A DNA stretch of 13,829 nucleotides from Chitinophagia bacterium (GCA_010021705.1 RGMU01000017.1:1-13829), one strand, 5' to 3'. Shown: positions 7,239-13,478, numbered from the stretch's first letter. Notes: generated by a model not told the origin, from the letters alone. A program made the numbers and translations.

Positions 7239-8021
7239 ATGAGATATATTTTATTATTCATAATTTTTGGCATTACTGTAGGCACTTTTACCTCTTGTAA
7301 GATTGGTAGATTAGAACACTATAGTAGCATCCCTCCTATTAACTCGCCCTTTATTCAACTTAATGATGGTACTAAGATTACGGTAAAACATTGCTATTAT
7401 ATACCCGCTTCCAAAAAGGATACAATGGCAAAAATAGAAACGGATACTAAAACATATAATGTAGAAGAGGTGCATTCGTACACCGGTCATCATTTTTTTG
7501 GAAAGAAATTGTATTTGAATGTCATAAATCCTGAAAATCTAAGGCATGCCGAATTAGTGAATAAAGGCAAAATCAATGTGTATAGGGGGGAGCCCGGAGC
7601 TACTACATATAGCCCCGGCTATGAATACAATAGTTTTACTCATTCTTATTCTTACGGAACAGTAGCATCTCACAGCCCTTCAAAATACTACATTCAAAAA
7701 AGCGATACCGGCAAGTGGTTACCTTTTACTAACCAAAATACGCAGGAATTAATACCTAAAACTTCACCGGCTTACAATAAGCTTTTTCTAAGTAAACAAG
7801 GTAAAAGGAGAAAAAGATTGATAATAGCAGGGTATTTGGCTAGCTTTGCTGCGGGTATAGCTATGCCGGAGGGAGAGCAGGAGACTTTAGATATTTTATC
7901 AGGGGTATTGATTGCAACGGGATTAATTGGAATATTTTCAATACCCCTTCTATCACTTCGAAACCACCCCGGTCCAAGAGCCATGAGAGCCATCAAAGCT
8001 TATAATGATGAAAAACCATAA
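7239..8021 (+). CDS. Unrecognised lipoprotein with two C-terminal hydrophobic segments
   Basis: I do not recognise this 260-residue protein. The N-terminus MRYILLFIIFGITVGTFTSC is a lipoprotein signal with the candidate modified Cys at 20. The middle (about 30-190) is soluble and rich in Tyr, Thr and Lys, including a Gly/Tyr/Ser-rich stretch (GYEYNSFTHSYSYGT). After a basic KQGKRRKR cluster come two hydrophobic stretches (about 197-213 and 220-243) that could be membrane spans or a helical hairpin, followed by a short polar tail. A lipid anchor plus membrane segments is an uncommon combination. The start is set by the promoter just upstream. Its 3' end overlaps the LOG-family gene tail to tail by 22 bases, with no terminator between them. 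Confidence 0.75.
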   Translation: MRYILLFIIFGITVGTFTSCKIGRLEHYSSIPPINSPFIQLNDGTKITVKHCYYIPASKKDTMAKIETDTKTYNVEEVHSYTGHHFFGKKLYLNVINPENLRHAELVNKGKINVYRGEPGATTYSPGYEYNSFTHSYSYGTVASHSPSKYYIQKSDTGKWLPFTNQNTQELIPKTSPAYNKLFLSKQGKRRKRLIIAGYLASFAAGIAMPEGEQETLDILSGVLIATGLIGIFSIPLLSLRNHPGPRAMRAIKAYNDEKP

Positions 8022-8599
8022 ATATCATTCCCCGTAGCGGGAATAGTATTCGCCACTCTTTCCTCCAAGCGCGCAAGCAAAATATTTATATCGCTGTTTT
8101 CCACTATCAGGTTGTCAATAATGGCACTATCCGTAAACCCTTCGGTGGCTAAGGTACTAAAATGCCGTAGCAGGTGGTCATAATAGTTATTATAATTGAA
8201 CAGGGCAATAGGCTTGCGGTGTATGCCAAGTTGATACCATGTAAATATTTCAAAAAGCTCATCTAACGTCCCCAATCCACCCGGCAGCACAATAAAGCAA
8301 TCACTTAGGCTATACATTTGGAGCTTTCTGTCGTGCATAGTATCTGTTATCACAGGCGTTATTGCCGTATGCAGCAGTTCTCGCTCCATTAAAAAGTGCG
8401 GTATCACTCCCGTTACTTTACCGCCCGCGCTAAGCGCACCATTAGCCACCGCAGCCATTAAACCCACATTGGCAGCACCATACACCACCTCCATACCCGC
8501 TTCCGCAATTGCCTTACCCACGCTATAAGCCATAGCCTCATAGCCGGAATTATGCCCCGAAGACGCACCACAAAACACCGCAATAGATTTTATAACCAT
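8000..8599 (-). CDS. LOG-family protein (putative nucleoside-monophosphate phosphoribohydrolase)
   Basis: LOG (Lonely Guy) proteins cleave the ribose-5-phosphate from cytokinin riboside or other purine nucleoside monophosphates. They are related to lysine-decarboxylase-labelled proteins but have no decarboxylase activity. The 199-residue length and order are typical: an N-terminal Rossmann strand IAVFCGASSG (6-15), then YGAANVGLM (40-48), the catalytic Arg91-Lys92 in MHDRKLQM, and the PGGLGTLDE motif (106-114) followed by FTWYQLGIHRKPI. The real substrate in this bacterium is unknown. It overlaps the end of the convergent 7239 gene, so read-through antisense RNA is possible. Confidence 0.92.
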   Translation of the reverse strand: MVIKSIAVFCGASSGHNSGYEAMAYSVGKAIAEAGMEVVYGAANVGLMAAVANGALSAGGKVTGVIPHFLMERELLHTAITPVITDTMHDRKLQMYSLSDCFIVLPGGLGTLDELFEIFTWYQLGIHRKPIALFNYNNYYDHLLRHFSTLATEGFTDSAIIDNLIVENSDINILLARLEERVANTIPATGNDIYGFSSL

Positions 8600-8603
8600 G
8601 TAG

Positions 8604-8611
8604 CAAAAATA
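8604..8611 (-). promoter_or_regulatory. Possible -7 promoter element for the LOG gene
   Basis: The minus strand reads TATTTTTG, a TAnnTTTG match only four bases upstream of the ATG. If used, transcription would begin at or near the start codon, a leaderless mRNA. No -33 partner is seen, so this is weak. Confidence 0.3.
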
Positions 8612-8642
8612 AGCATAAAATTTACATTCTATAATAAGCCTT

Positions 8643-8729
8643 TCAATTCGCTGTCAGCCCTTCTTCAAAATTGACGGTGGCTTTTCTAATAGATTTGTAA
8701 CGATTAATGGTTATGCTTTTGAGGTACAT
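8643..8729 (-). pseudogene. N-terminal stub of a RecF/OLD-like AAA ATPase
   Basis: A 28-codon open frame begins MYLKSITINRYKSIR, continues KATVNFEEGLTAN and stops at TGA. RecF, OLD and related AAA-type ATPases typically begin with this pattern: a short strand, a basic N-Y/F-R/K-S patch, a strand ending F-x-x-G-L, then a strand and the Walker A loop. Here the sequence ends just where the Walker A segment should start, and no frame continues it. The simplest reading is a gene whose 3' part has been deleted, leaving its promoter (8761-8768) and first exon-like piece. A real micropeptide is possible but less likely. Such ATPases are often defence or repair genes, but nothing more can be said here. 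Confidence 0.5.
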
Positions 8730-8760
8730 ATACGGTAACAGTTTGCTTAATACGGCTATA

Positions 8761-8768
8761 CAAAGGTA
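8761..8768 (-). promoter_or_regulatory. Probable -7 promoter element upstream of the ATPase stub
   Basis: The minus strand reads TACCTTTG, a perfect TAnnTTTG, 31 bases before the stub's ATG. No good -33 TTTG is present. It supports the view that the stub was once a gene start. Confidence 0.4.
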
Positions 8769-8791
8769 GTTAAAGCGCATGAAGTAGTGCT

Positions 8792-8826
8792 AAAAAAATA
8801 AGCCACCCCTTGCGGCGTAGCTTATT
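8792..8826 (-). terminator. Rho-independent terminator of the PstS-like/TPR unit
   Basis: On the minus strand AATAAGC (8826-8820) pairs with GCTTATT (8803-8797). The stem continues as TACGCC against GGGGTG with one mismatch and one G-U, closed by a small loop, and is followed by a run of T (8798-8792). It lies 25 bases after the TPR gene stop. Confidence 0.85.
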
Positions 8827-8851
8827 TTATTCACTAAATTATTGGCAAAGC

Positions 8852-10348
8852 CTATTTACCCCCCTTTGCCGGCTGCTTAGTGGGCTGCTTGGGCTGTGGT
8901 GCATTGGCTGCGTCTAATTGCTTTAAGATGTCGGCTTCAGGGTCAAGTTCCTTCAATGCTGCCGTGTATTTAGCCGTCATATCCTTGTCTTTTTTGTTGT
9001 AATAGTGCAACAGCATATATTGGTATGCGGTACTAATTTCTGTCTTCTTTTTGGCTTCTTTTAAGCCAGCTTCGCCTATTAGCTCCAAATATTTGGCAAA
9101 CGCATTCAGTGCGTCCACATCATCGGCATCAGGGTGCGTAACGCCTATCAGCTTGCCATACCAGTAAAAGGCAGACGGTTGGTCGGCATGGGTGGCGGTA
9201 AAACGCTTGCCGGCATTCACACCATTGGCATAGTCTTTACAATAGTAGTACATCACCGTGCACCAATAGTGGTCTAACGGCTGTGTGGTAGGGTTGCTTT
9301 TAATCAAATTGTCATACCATTCAGCAGCTTTGCAGTACTCTTTGCGGGCTTTGAATTTCTCGGCTATTTGGCGGTATATTTCTGTTTTATCACGCGCAGT
9401 GTCTGCACTTATGCCTTTGGCATAGTAATAAGCTGCACTGTCGTTATTGCCCAATTTTAGCCATAGCTTACCATATTCTATATACGTGTAGGGTGTAATA
9501 AACTTAGGGTCGCGCAGGCTTAGGTATTGGGCAATGTTCTTTTGCGCATCTATAGAATCACCACATTCTGATTCGCTAAAGCCTAAAATGCCTATTACGG
9601 TTGTTTTTTTGTCTTTTGGCAAATTGCCATTTAAAAGCTCTTGCGCCTGCTTCACGGCATTGCAATAGTCTTTGGCTTGGTATAAAATTTCTGTATAGGT
9701 AATGCGGTCGTTCAGGTCGTTATCGCTAAGCTCAAGATACTTTTTAATGTTTTGCAACGCTAAGTCATACTTCTGCGTCAAGCGGTAGGCATCTGCCAAA
9801 GAGCGATAGGGCAGTGGATTGGCATTATCGGCATCTTTTGCTTTACCGTAATATTCCAATGCTTTGGTATAATTTTTTGCTAAATACCATAAATTACCAA
9901 TAGACGTTAGCACCAGCGAATTAGTAGCGTCTTTTTCCGTAATAGCTTCATAGTTGTTCATGGCTTCACCGCCGCCACCGGTCATTTTGGCATACACATC
10001 ACCTATGCCGTTATGTGCTGCCACATCGCTCGGGTTTTTGGCTAATGCTTGTTTATACCATTCAATGGCTTGATTTTTATCGCCTCCTTCGGTATAGGCA
10101 ATGGCGTCTGCTGCATATACAAGTGGAAGATAGTCTTTTTTCTTAGCCTTTGCTGCCAAGTCTTTTACTATTGTGTTGCCTTTAGCAACATCTTTGTTCA
10201 TAAACGCCACCCGCGCCATGCCCGATATGTTTGCCGGGTCTTCAGGGTATTTTTCAAACTGATGCGCTGCTTGCACCGCATTATCGGTTTCTAAAAGGCA
10301 TAAGCCATAGTAGTAGTTAGCCGTAGCATTGGACACAGACAACGGCAT
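8852..10348 (-). CDS. TPR-repeat protein, apparently missing its signal peptide
   Basis: A 498-residue tetratricopeptide-repeat protein of no known enzymatic activity; TPR arrays serve as protein-binding scaffolds. Helical repeats run through most of it, clear ones being around NQAIEWYKQALAKNPSDV, TKALEYYGKAKDADNANP and KYDLALQNIKKYLELSDND. The C-terminus is a basic, Pro/Gln-rich tail (QPKQPTKQPAKGGK). The ATG at 10348 shares its A with the TGA of the upstream lipoprotein gene (TGATG), so translational coupling is likely. A TTG three bases earlier is a possible alternative. The protein starts inside a repeat (NATANYYYGLCLLE) with no export signal, whereas relatives I recall begin with a signal peptide and about 60 more residues. 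An internal deletion joining the two genes would explain this. TPR assignment is sure; the truncation is inferred. Confidence 0.88.
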   Translation of the reverse strand: MPLSVSNATANYYYGLCLLETDNAVQAAHQFEKYPEDPANISGMARVAFMNKDVAKGNTIVKDLAAKAKKKDYLPLVYAADAIAYTEGGDKNQAIEWYKQALAKNPSDVAAHNGIGDVYAKMTGGGGEAMNNYEAITEKDATNSLVLTSIGNLWYLAKNYTKALEYYGKAKDADNANPLPYRSLADAYRLTQKYDLALQNIKKYLELSDNDLNDRITYTEILYQAKDYCNAVKQAQELLNGNLPKDKKTTVIGILGFSESECGDSIDAQKNIAQYLSLRDPKFITPYTYIEYGKLWLKLGNNDSAAYYYAKGISADTARDKTEIYRQIAEKFKARKEYCKAAEWYDNLIKSNPTTQPLDHYWCTVMYYYCKDYANGVNAGKRFTATHADQPSAFYWYGKLIGVTHPDADDVDALNAFAKYLELIGEAGLKEAKKKTEISTAYQYMLLHYYNKKDKDMTAKYTAALKELDPEADILKQLDAANAPQPKQPTKQPAKGGK

Positions 10349-11208
10349 CAAGTATAAAGGTGCGCGTGTGCAAAAATAAGCTGTCCTCGCGGACTTGCTA
10401 AGAAATTAGCAAAACCGGTAGCAATGCCGGCATGGCTCTCTCTATTAATGTAATACAATTTCCGTACCAAAGGATAATGTTTTAACGCCAAATAAGCTAA
10501 ATATGGCTTAACATATTCATGCAGCGAATCATTATAAAGCTCGCCAATATGCACTGTGTTGATAAAGTAGCCCGTGTTGGTGTTGTCGTTAGAGTCGCAC
10601 ACTTCGCTTAGGCTGGCAAAGCCAATGGCATCGGGGTGGGTGGTGATATATGCCATCATAGAGTCGTGGGTTTTGGTGGCATATACATTATTTTGCAGCT
10701 TTTCGCCCTGCAACAGCGAGTCGTTTATATGACGCAAAAGGCTGGACGCTTCATTGTCAAACACTATCGTATATTTATTTTTCTCATATTTACCCGTGAG
10801 AATAGATTTTATTTGAGAAACCGAAAACTGCGTATCCACATTAGCCCTATTCAGCACTATTGCCACCGCATCCTTAGCCAATGCCAAAGAAGACGCATAA
10901 AACTTTTGCTGTTCCGCAAGCTGCTTTTCTTCTGCCGTTAGGTCGCGGGTAATCAGTATTAACCGGCTTTTACCCGCAAAATAATCTTTCAGGCATTCAG
11001 CCTCCGGCTTGTAATGTATGGTAACATGAGCATTCGGGAAGCTACTGTCAAACACGCGTTTTTCCTGCTCTATCACATCTCTATACGTTTCATCGGCACT
11101 TACCTCCACGCTACCGCTGCCCAATGTGTCCTCATGCTTAGGCTTAGTATCACAACCCACAAAGGCAGCCACCCACAGCAATATAAATATTAGAACCAAG
11201 TTTCGCAT
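10348..11208 (-). CDS. PstS-like substrate-binding lipoprotein
   Basis: A 286-residue periplasmic binding protein of the PstS/PBP-like-2 type. Signal MRNLVLIFILLWVAAFVGC has Cys19 in a good lipobox. The mature part shows the family features: GSGSVEVSADETYRDVI near the N-terminus, a DLTAEE segment after a conserved Arg (LILITRDLT), AKDAVAIVLNRAN, FSVSQIKSILTGKY, GFASLSEV, and the C-terminal NFLASPRGQLIF. PstS itself binds phosphate; whether this one does is unknown, and no ABC-transporter permease or ATPase genes follow. In related bacteria I recall this protein paired with a TPR gene near ExbB/ExbD/TonB genes, which are absent upstream here. The C-terminus stops soon after GQLIF, where relatives usually continue with a short strand, so it may be slightly truncated at the fusion with the TPR gene. 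Confidence 0.85.
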   Translation of the reverse strand: MRNLVLIFILLWVAAFVGCDTKPKHEDTLGSGSVEVSADETYRDVIEQEKRVFDSSFPNAHVTIHYKPEAECLKDYFAGKSRLILITRDLTAEEKQLAEQQKFYASSLALAKDAVAIVLNRANVDTQFSVSQIKSILTGKYEKNKYTIVFDNEASSLLRHINDSLLQGEKLQNNVYATKTHDSMMAYITTHPDAIGFASLSEVCDSNDNTNTGYFINTVHIGELYNDSLHEYVKPYLAYLALKHYPLVRKLYYINRESHAGIATGFANFLASPRGQLIFAHAHLYT

Positions 11209-11338
11209 TACGGCACAATTTTACGGCATATTTATTAAACGAACAGAACTCATTCTTATTACGCTGTGTTCTTTTAACTATTTATTTATTTTCCCCTTCA
11301 TATAAACGCTAATCACAGCATAATTCCACACGCTGTAA

Positions 11339-11490
11339 AATGGTTAATTGATAAATGGTTAATGCCTATGTGGTTGTCTGAATCAGGAAACCCAAGATTA
11401 ATGGTTAATTATTAATGGTGAATGCCCCTACACGACATTTGCCTGAATCAGAATACCCAAAGATTTAAAGATTAACAGGACGCAGTGCAA
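11339..11490. repeat. Tandem 62-bp duplication carrying AATCCTG-type repeats, copies B and C
   Basis: Two consecutive modules start ATGGTTAATT (11339 and 11401), continue with a second ATGGT(T/G)AATGCC and end with a minus-strand AATCCTG-type array: TGTCTGAATCAGGAAACC (11376 on) and TGCCTGAATCAGAATACCC (11440 on). The second copy of the array is longer, running through GATTTAAAGATTAACAGG to 11490. The two modules differ by small indels and substitutions. No gene lies in 11209-11627; apart from these repeats and copy D I see only AT-rich spacer, with a poor TAAAATTG promoter-like word (11216-11223) ahead of the lipoprotein gene. Confidence 0.75.
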
Positions 11491-11504
11491 TAAATACCTA
11501 ACGC

Positions 11505-11548
11505 CTTTCCTGTTTATCCTAAAATCCTGAGCGTCCTGATTCAGACAA
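11505..11548 (+). repeat. AATCCTG-type short array, copy D
   Basis: The units TTTCCTG, TTTATCCTAAAATCCTG, GCGTCCTG and ATTCAGACAA closely match copies A and E. It is inverted relative to copy C just to its left, so the pair could fold into a long imperfect hairpin. Confidence 0.8.
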
Positions 11549-11582
11549 CTTCACAAAAATAACAGTTCAGCCTACCGAGGCA

Positions 11583-11614
11583 TTTGGCAGGTAAGCAATA
11601 TTTTTATACCTTTG
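11583..11614 (+). promoter_or_regulatory. Bacteroidota-type promoter ahead of the decayed gene
   Basis: TTTG (11583-11586), a 20-base spacer and TACCTTTG (11607-11614) match the -33/-7 consensus of the primary Bacteroidota sigma factor, TTTG-N(19-20)-TAnnTTTG. It is the best promoter match in the window and lies 13 bases before the ATG at 11628. Confidence 0.7.
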
Positions 11615-11627
11615 TAAAAAGTAGTAA

Positions 11628-11972
11628 ATGAAAAAAAACAACACCAAAGCCTACCAAAATAACACCAAAACCTACTGTTAATTTCCCGGCTATAACAGAT
11701 ATTCGCTTAGCCATAAAGGATTCGCAAAAAGGACCCTTTTTTACGCCTGTATATTATTTTCACAATCAACAGCCGATATTTTTATTAAAGGGCTATTGGC
11801 TACCCTTCAAAAACTATCAACTAACTATTTATATTTCAAAGAGTGTGTTTACCTTAAAACGGTTTCTAAAAAATATAGGGAGGTTGGGTATTATAATTAC
11901 CGCATTATTTGCAGAATAACAAAAATGCGTATTGAGGTGTTGATGATAGTGCACACCCGCCAAAAAATTAAT
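11628..11972 (+). pseudogene. Decayed small gene with RelE/ParE-toxin-like C-terminus
   Basis: An ATG (11628) followed by a run of eight A opens a frame that stops after 17 codons. One A fewer would open a 96-codon frame to 11919 that begins MKKTTPKPTK with a duplicated TPKPT motif. It includes GPFFTPVYYFHNQQPIFLL and then YISKSVFTLKRFLKNI (from 11830), similar to helix 1-2 of ParE toxins. In the next frame KKYREVGYYNYRIICRI and TKMRIEVLMIVHTRQKI (11868-11972) strongly resemble the C-terminal strands of RelE/ParE toxins, where NYRIIYRI and a late H-x-R motif are usual. The roughly 30 residues normally between these parts are missing. I read this as a toxin gene with an internal deletion and frameshifts, under an intact-looking promoter. 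No antitoxin gene was found. The N-terminal part is not recognised. Confidence 0.42.
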
Positions 11973-11979
11973 ACCCCCC

Positions 11980-12034
11980 TTAGCACAAGGTACTATCTTC
12001 AAAAACAAGTTTTTTTGTACGATTTATGAAGATA
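11980..12034. repeat. Long palindromic repeat, copy 2, interrupted
   Basis: The left arm (11980-12001) and the 25-base loop (12002-12026) match copy 1 (594-662), with the loop identical but inverted. The right arm is intact only for TGAAGATA (12027-12034) and then gives way to TTTTTTTATTTAGG. A plausible remainder of the arm and the expected array appear at 13416-13478, beyond the IS110 element. Confidence 0.8.
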
Positions 12035-12069
12035 TTTTTTTATTTAGGTTGTTTGGAATACTTTTGTAT

Positions 12070-12209
12070 GAGCCGAGAGGGGACAAGCTGCGATGTTCGC
12101 TGGATATGCCTACCTTGTGTAGCCCGTTGCCTTGTAGCGGGCTATTTTTGTTTTCGGCTTCTAACGAAGCCGAGCCGAGAGGGGACATCTGCTTCCGTTC
12201 TTGGATAAG
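12070..12209. repeat. Direct-repeat-flanked double-hairpin module at the IS110 3' end
   Basis: An imperfect 38-base direct repeat occurs at 12070-12107 and 12172-12209, both starting GAGCCGAGAGGGGACA and containing CTGC, GTTC and GGATA. Between them are two perfect hairpins. TAGCCCG (12120-12126) pairs with CGGGCTA (12138-12144), followed by five T. TCGGCTTC (12154-12161) pairs with GAAGCCGA (12166-12173) around a TAAC loop. The block is richer in G and C than its surroundings. It could be a structured RNA, an end signal of the element, or a separate small repeat. Confidence 0.65.
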
Positions 12210-13216
12210 TGCTTCATCTTTATAAAGCGGGTTATAGGCTACATTTTTTTCCAAAGGGTATATACCAATACCAATAATTTTTTTTGCACGGAAACATAAC
12301 TTTTCATTTTTATTTGATGCTTTGCAAGCGTTCTTTCAAACAAATCTATGAATGGCTTTTGCTTATATCTTACCACATTGAAAGCAGGTAAATGCAAGGC
12401 TCTGCGAATGCGAGAATTACCTTTTTTAGATATTTTTGTTTTGCCCACATGGTTTCCCGACTGGTTTTCTACAACATCATATCCTGCATAGCTAACCAAC
12501 TGTGAATAATTTTTGAATAATGCGAAGCCATTGGTTTCCGTAATTAGAACAGCTACGGTTTGCAGTCCAACGCCTTTTATTTGGCAAATATTATCAATGC
12601 GTTTAGCGACATCTTCATCGCTATCTATGTGTTGTCTTATAGCTTACTTCCAACATTTCTAATTGCTTTTCTAATAGGCTTATTTGCTGTTTTAGCTGCT
12701 TAATAACCTCTTTGTGGGCATACATGCCTAAAGATGCTGCGTGTAGCTGATTGCATATCACTGTTTTTGTTCTTGCAAGCATTGATAATGGCGGGTAAGT
12801 TCTCTAAGCTGATAATAATATTCGGCACTCGGCTGCCATACTTCCAACTGCTTTTCTGCACACATCTTAGATAATCCTTGCGCATCTATGCTGTCATTTT
12901 TGCTTTTAATGCCGTCTGCCTCCATCCATTTTTTGGCTTTATTTGGCAGCAACACACTTATGGCATAACCCGCCTTAAAGATAAATAAAGCACATTTTTC
13001 ATAATAAACACCGGTGGCTTCCATATCTATTGCCAAAGGTAAGTGGCGGTCTTTATAATGCTTTTCTATCCATTGGCTCATTTTTTTGAAGCCACCTAAT
13101 TCATTATCAAACTTACCGCTTGACTTTACGGTTACCCTTTGATTTGCGTCTATTACAGATAGACACGCTTGGATACTTTTGGACGAAATATCAAGTCCAA
13201 CTGAATACTTTAACAT
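12189..13216 (-). pseudogene. IS110-family transposase, frameshifted
   Basis: Residues 1-152 (13216 to 12758) form the RuvC-like DEDD domain: Asp in YSVGLDISSKS, Glu in AIDMEATGVYYE, and the two Asp of KNDSIDAQGL. This frame then hits a TGA. The coiled-coil linker (SLGMYAHKEVIKQLKQQ and on) continues in the -1 frame from about 12764. Near 12640 the frame returns to the first one for DSDEDVAKRIDNICQIKGVG and the Transposase_20 domain, with SYAGYDVVENQSGNHVGKTK, GNSRIRRALHLPAF and LVLVYTLWKK, ending at TAG 12239. A further -1 shift on seven A (12244-12250) would add NVAYNPLYKDEALIQERKQ, a usual C-terminal tail. Three shifts make it a pseudogene unless sequencing errors are involved. The catalytic residues are intact. 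Confidence 0.88.
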
Positions 13217-13408
13217 AAAAAATAGAAACTTCTTACACAGTCTTCACTCATATTTTATGCAGCATTACCAAACTAAGTCGGTATGCCTAAGTACTCAAAC
13301 TTATTAAGAAGATAACTAAAACAGGTATTCCTTGCGCACAGTATAATACAATCGCATTCACCTCGTCTGTTTCAAAGTACTGTTCTAGTCCCGTTTCAAT
13401 GAATTACA
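13217..13408 (-). other. Non-coding leader of the IS110 element, candidate bridge-RNA region
   Basis: This gap of about 190 bases upstream of the transposase ATG has no open frame. On the minus strand GCATACC and GGTAATGC (13286-13262) form a hairpin with one bulged A. ACTTAG is repeated beside it, and TTTGAAAC-like words recur nearer the end. In IS110-group elements a bridge RNA is encoded in the non-coding end ahead of the recombinase; position and length fit, but I could not identify guide loops. No canonical promoter was found. Confidence 0.3.
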
Positions 13409-13420
13409 AAGATATGAGAC

Positions 13421-13478
13421 TTTGCACTAAATCAGTTTCCTGAAAATCCTAAAATCTTGGGTATCCTGATTCAGACAA
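13421..13478 (+). repeat. AATCCTG-type short array, copy E
   Basis: TTGCACTAAATCAGTTTCCTG, AAAATCCTAAAATCTTGGG and TATCCTGATTCAGACAA line up with copy A (655-710) almost base for base, including the TTGC(A/G)CTAAA(T/C)CAG that in copy A belongs to the end of the palindrome arm. It is therefore probably the right half of the interrupted repeat at 11980-12034. Confidence 0.82.

Larger units (their letters stand above)
12036..13415 (-). mobile_element. IS110-family insertion element, inactive
   Basis: The element carries one transposase gene on the minus strand, about 200 bases of non-coding DNA upstream of it and a hairpin-rich 3' end. Boundaries are inferred: it separates the left part of the palindromic repeat (to 12034) from the array that follows that palindrome in copy 1 (here 13421 on). 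The word AAGATAT occurs at both junctions (12029-12035 and 13409-13415), and removing the DNA between them restores a near-complete repeat. The size of 1,380 bases suits the family. IS110 elements have no classical terminal inverted repeats and often choose palindromic repeats as targets, which fits. Confidence 0.6.

Noticed and set aside
11339..11548. CRISPR array
   Set aside because: Repeats are degenerate, of unequal length and in both orientations, with no regular spacers and no cas genes.
11796..12029. A 77-codon frame that could be listed as an independent gene
   Set aside because: It starts at TTG inside a better frame and runs into the palindromic repeat. Only its middle (11868-11972) looks like protein, so it is treated as part of a decayed gene.
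12026..12208. A plus-strand frame with repeated SREGTS
   Set aside because: The repeat in the protein comes from the DNA direct repeat, not from coding constraint.
12024..12254. A 76-codon minus-strand frame as a separate gene
   Set aside because: Its first residues continue the transposase after a -1 shift, and the rest is translation of the repeated hairpin module.
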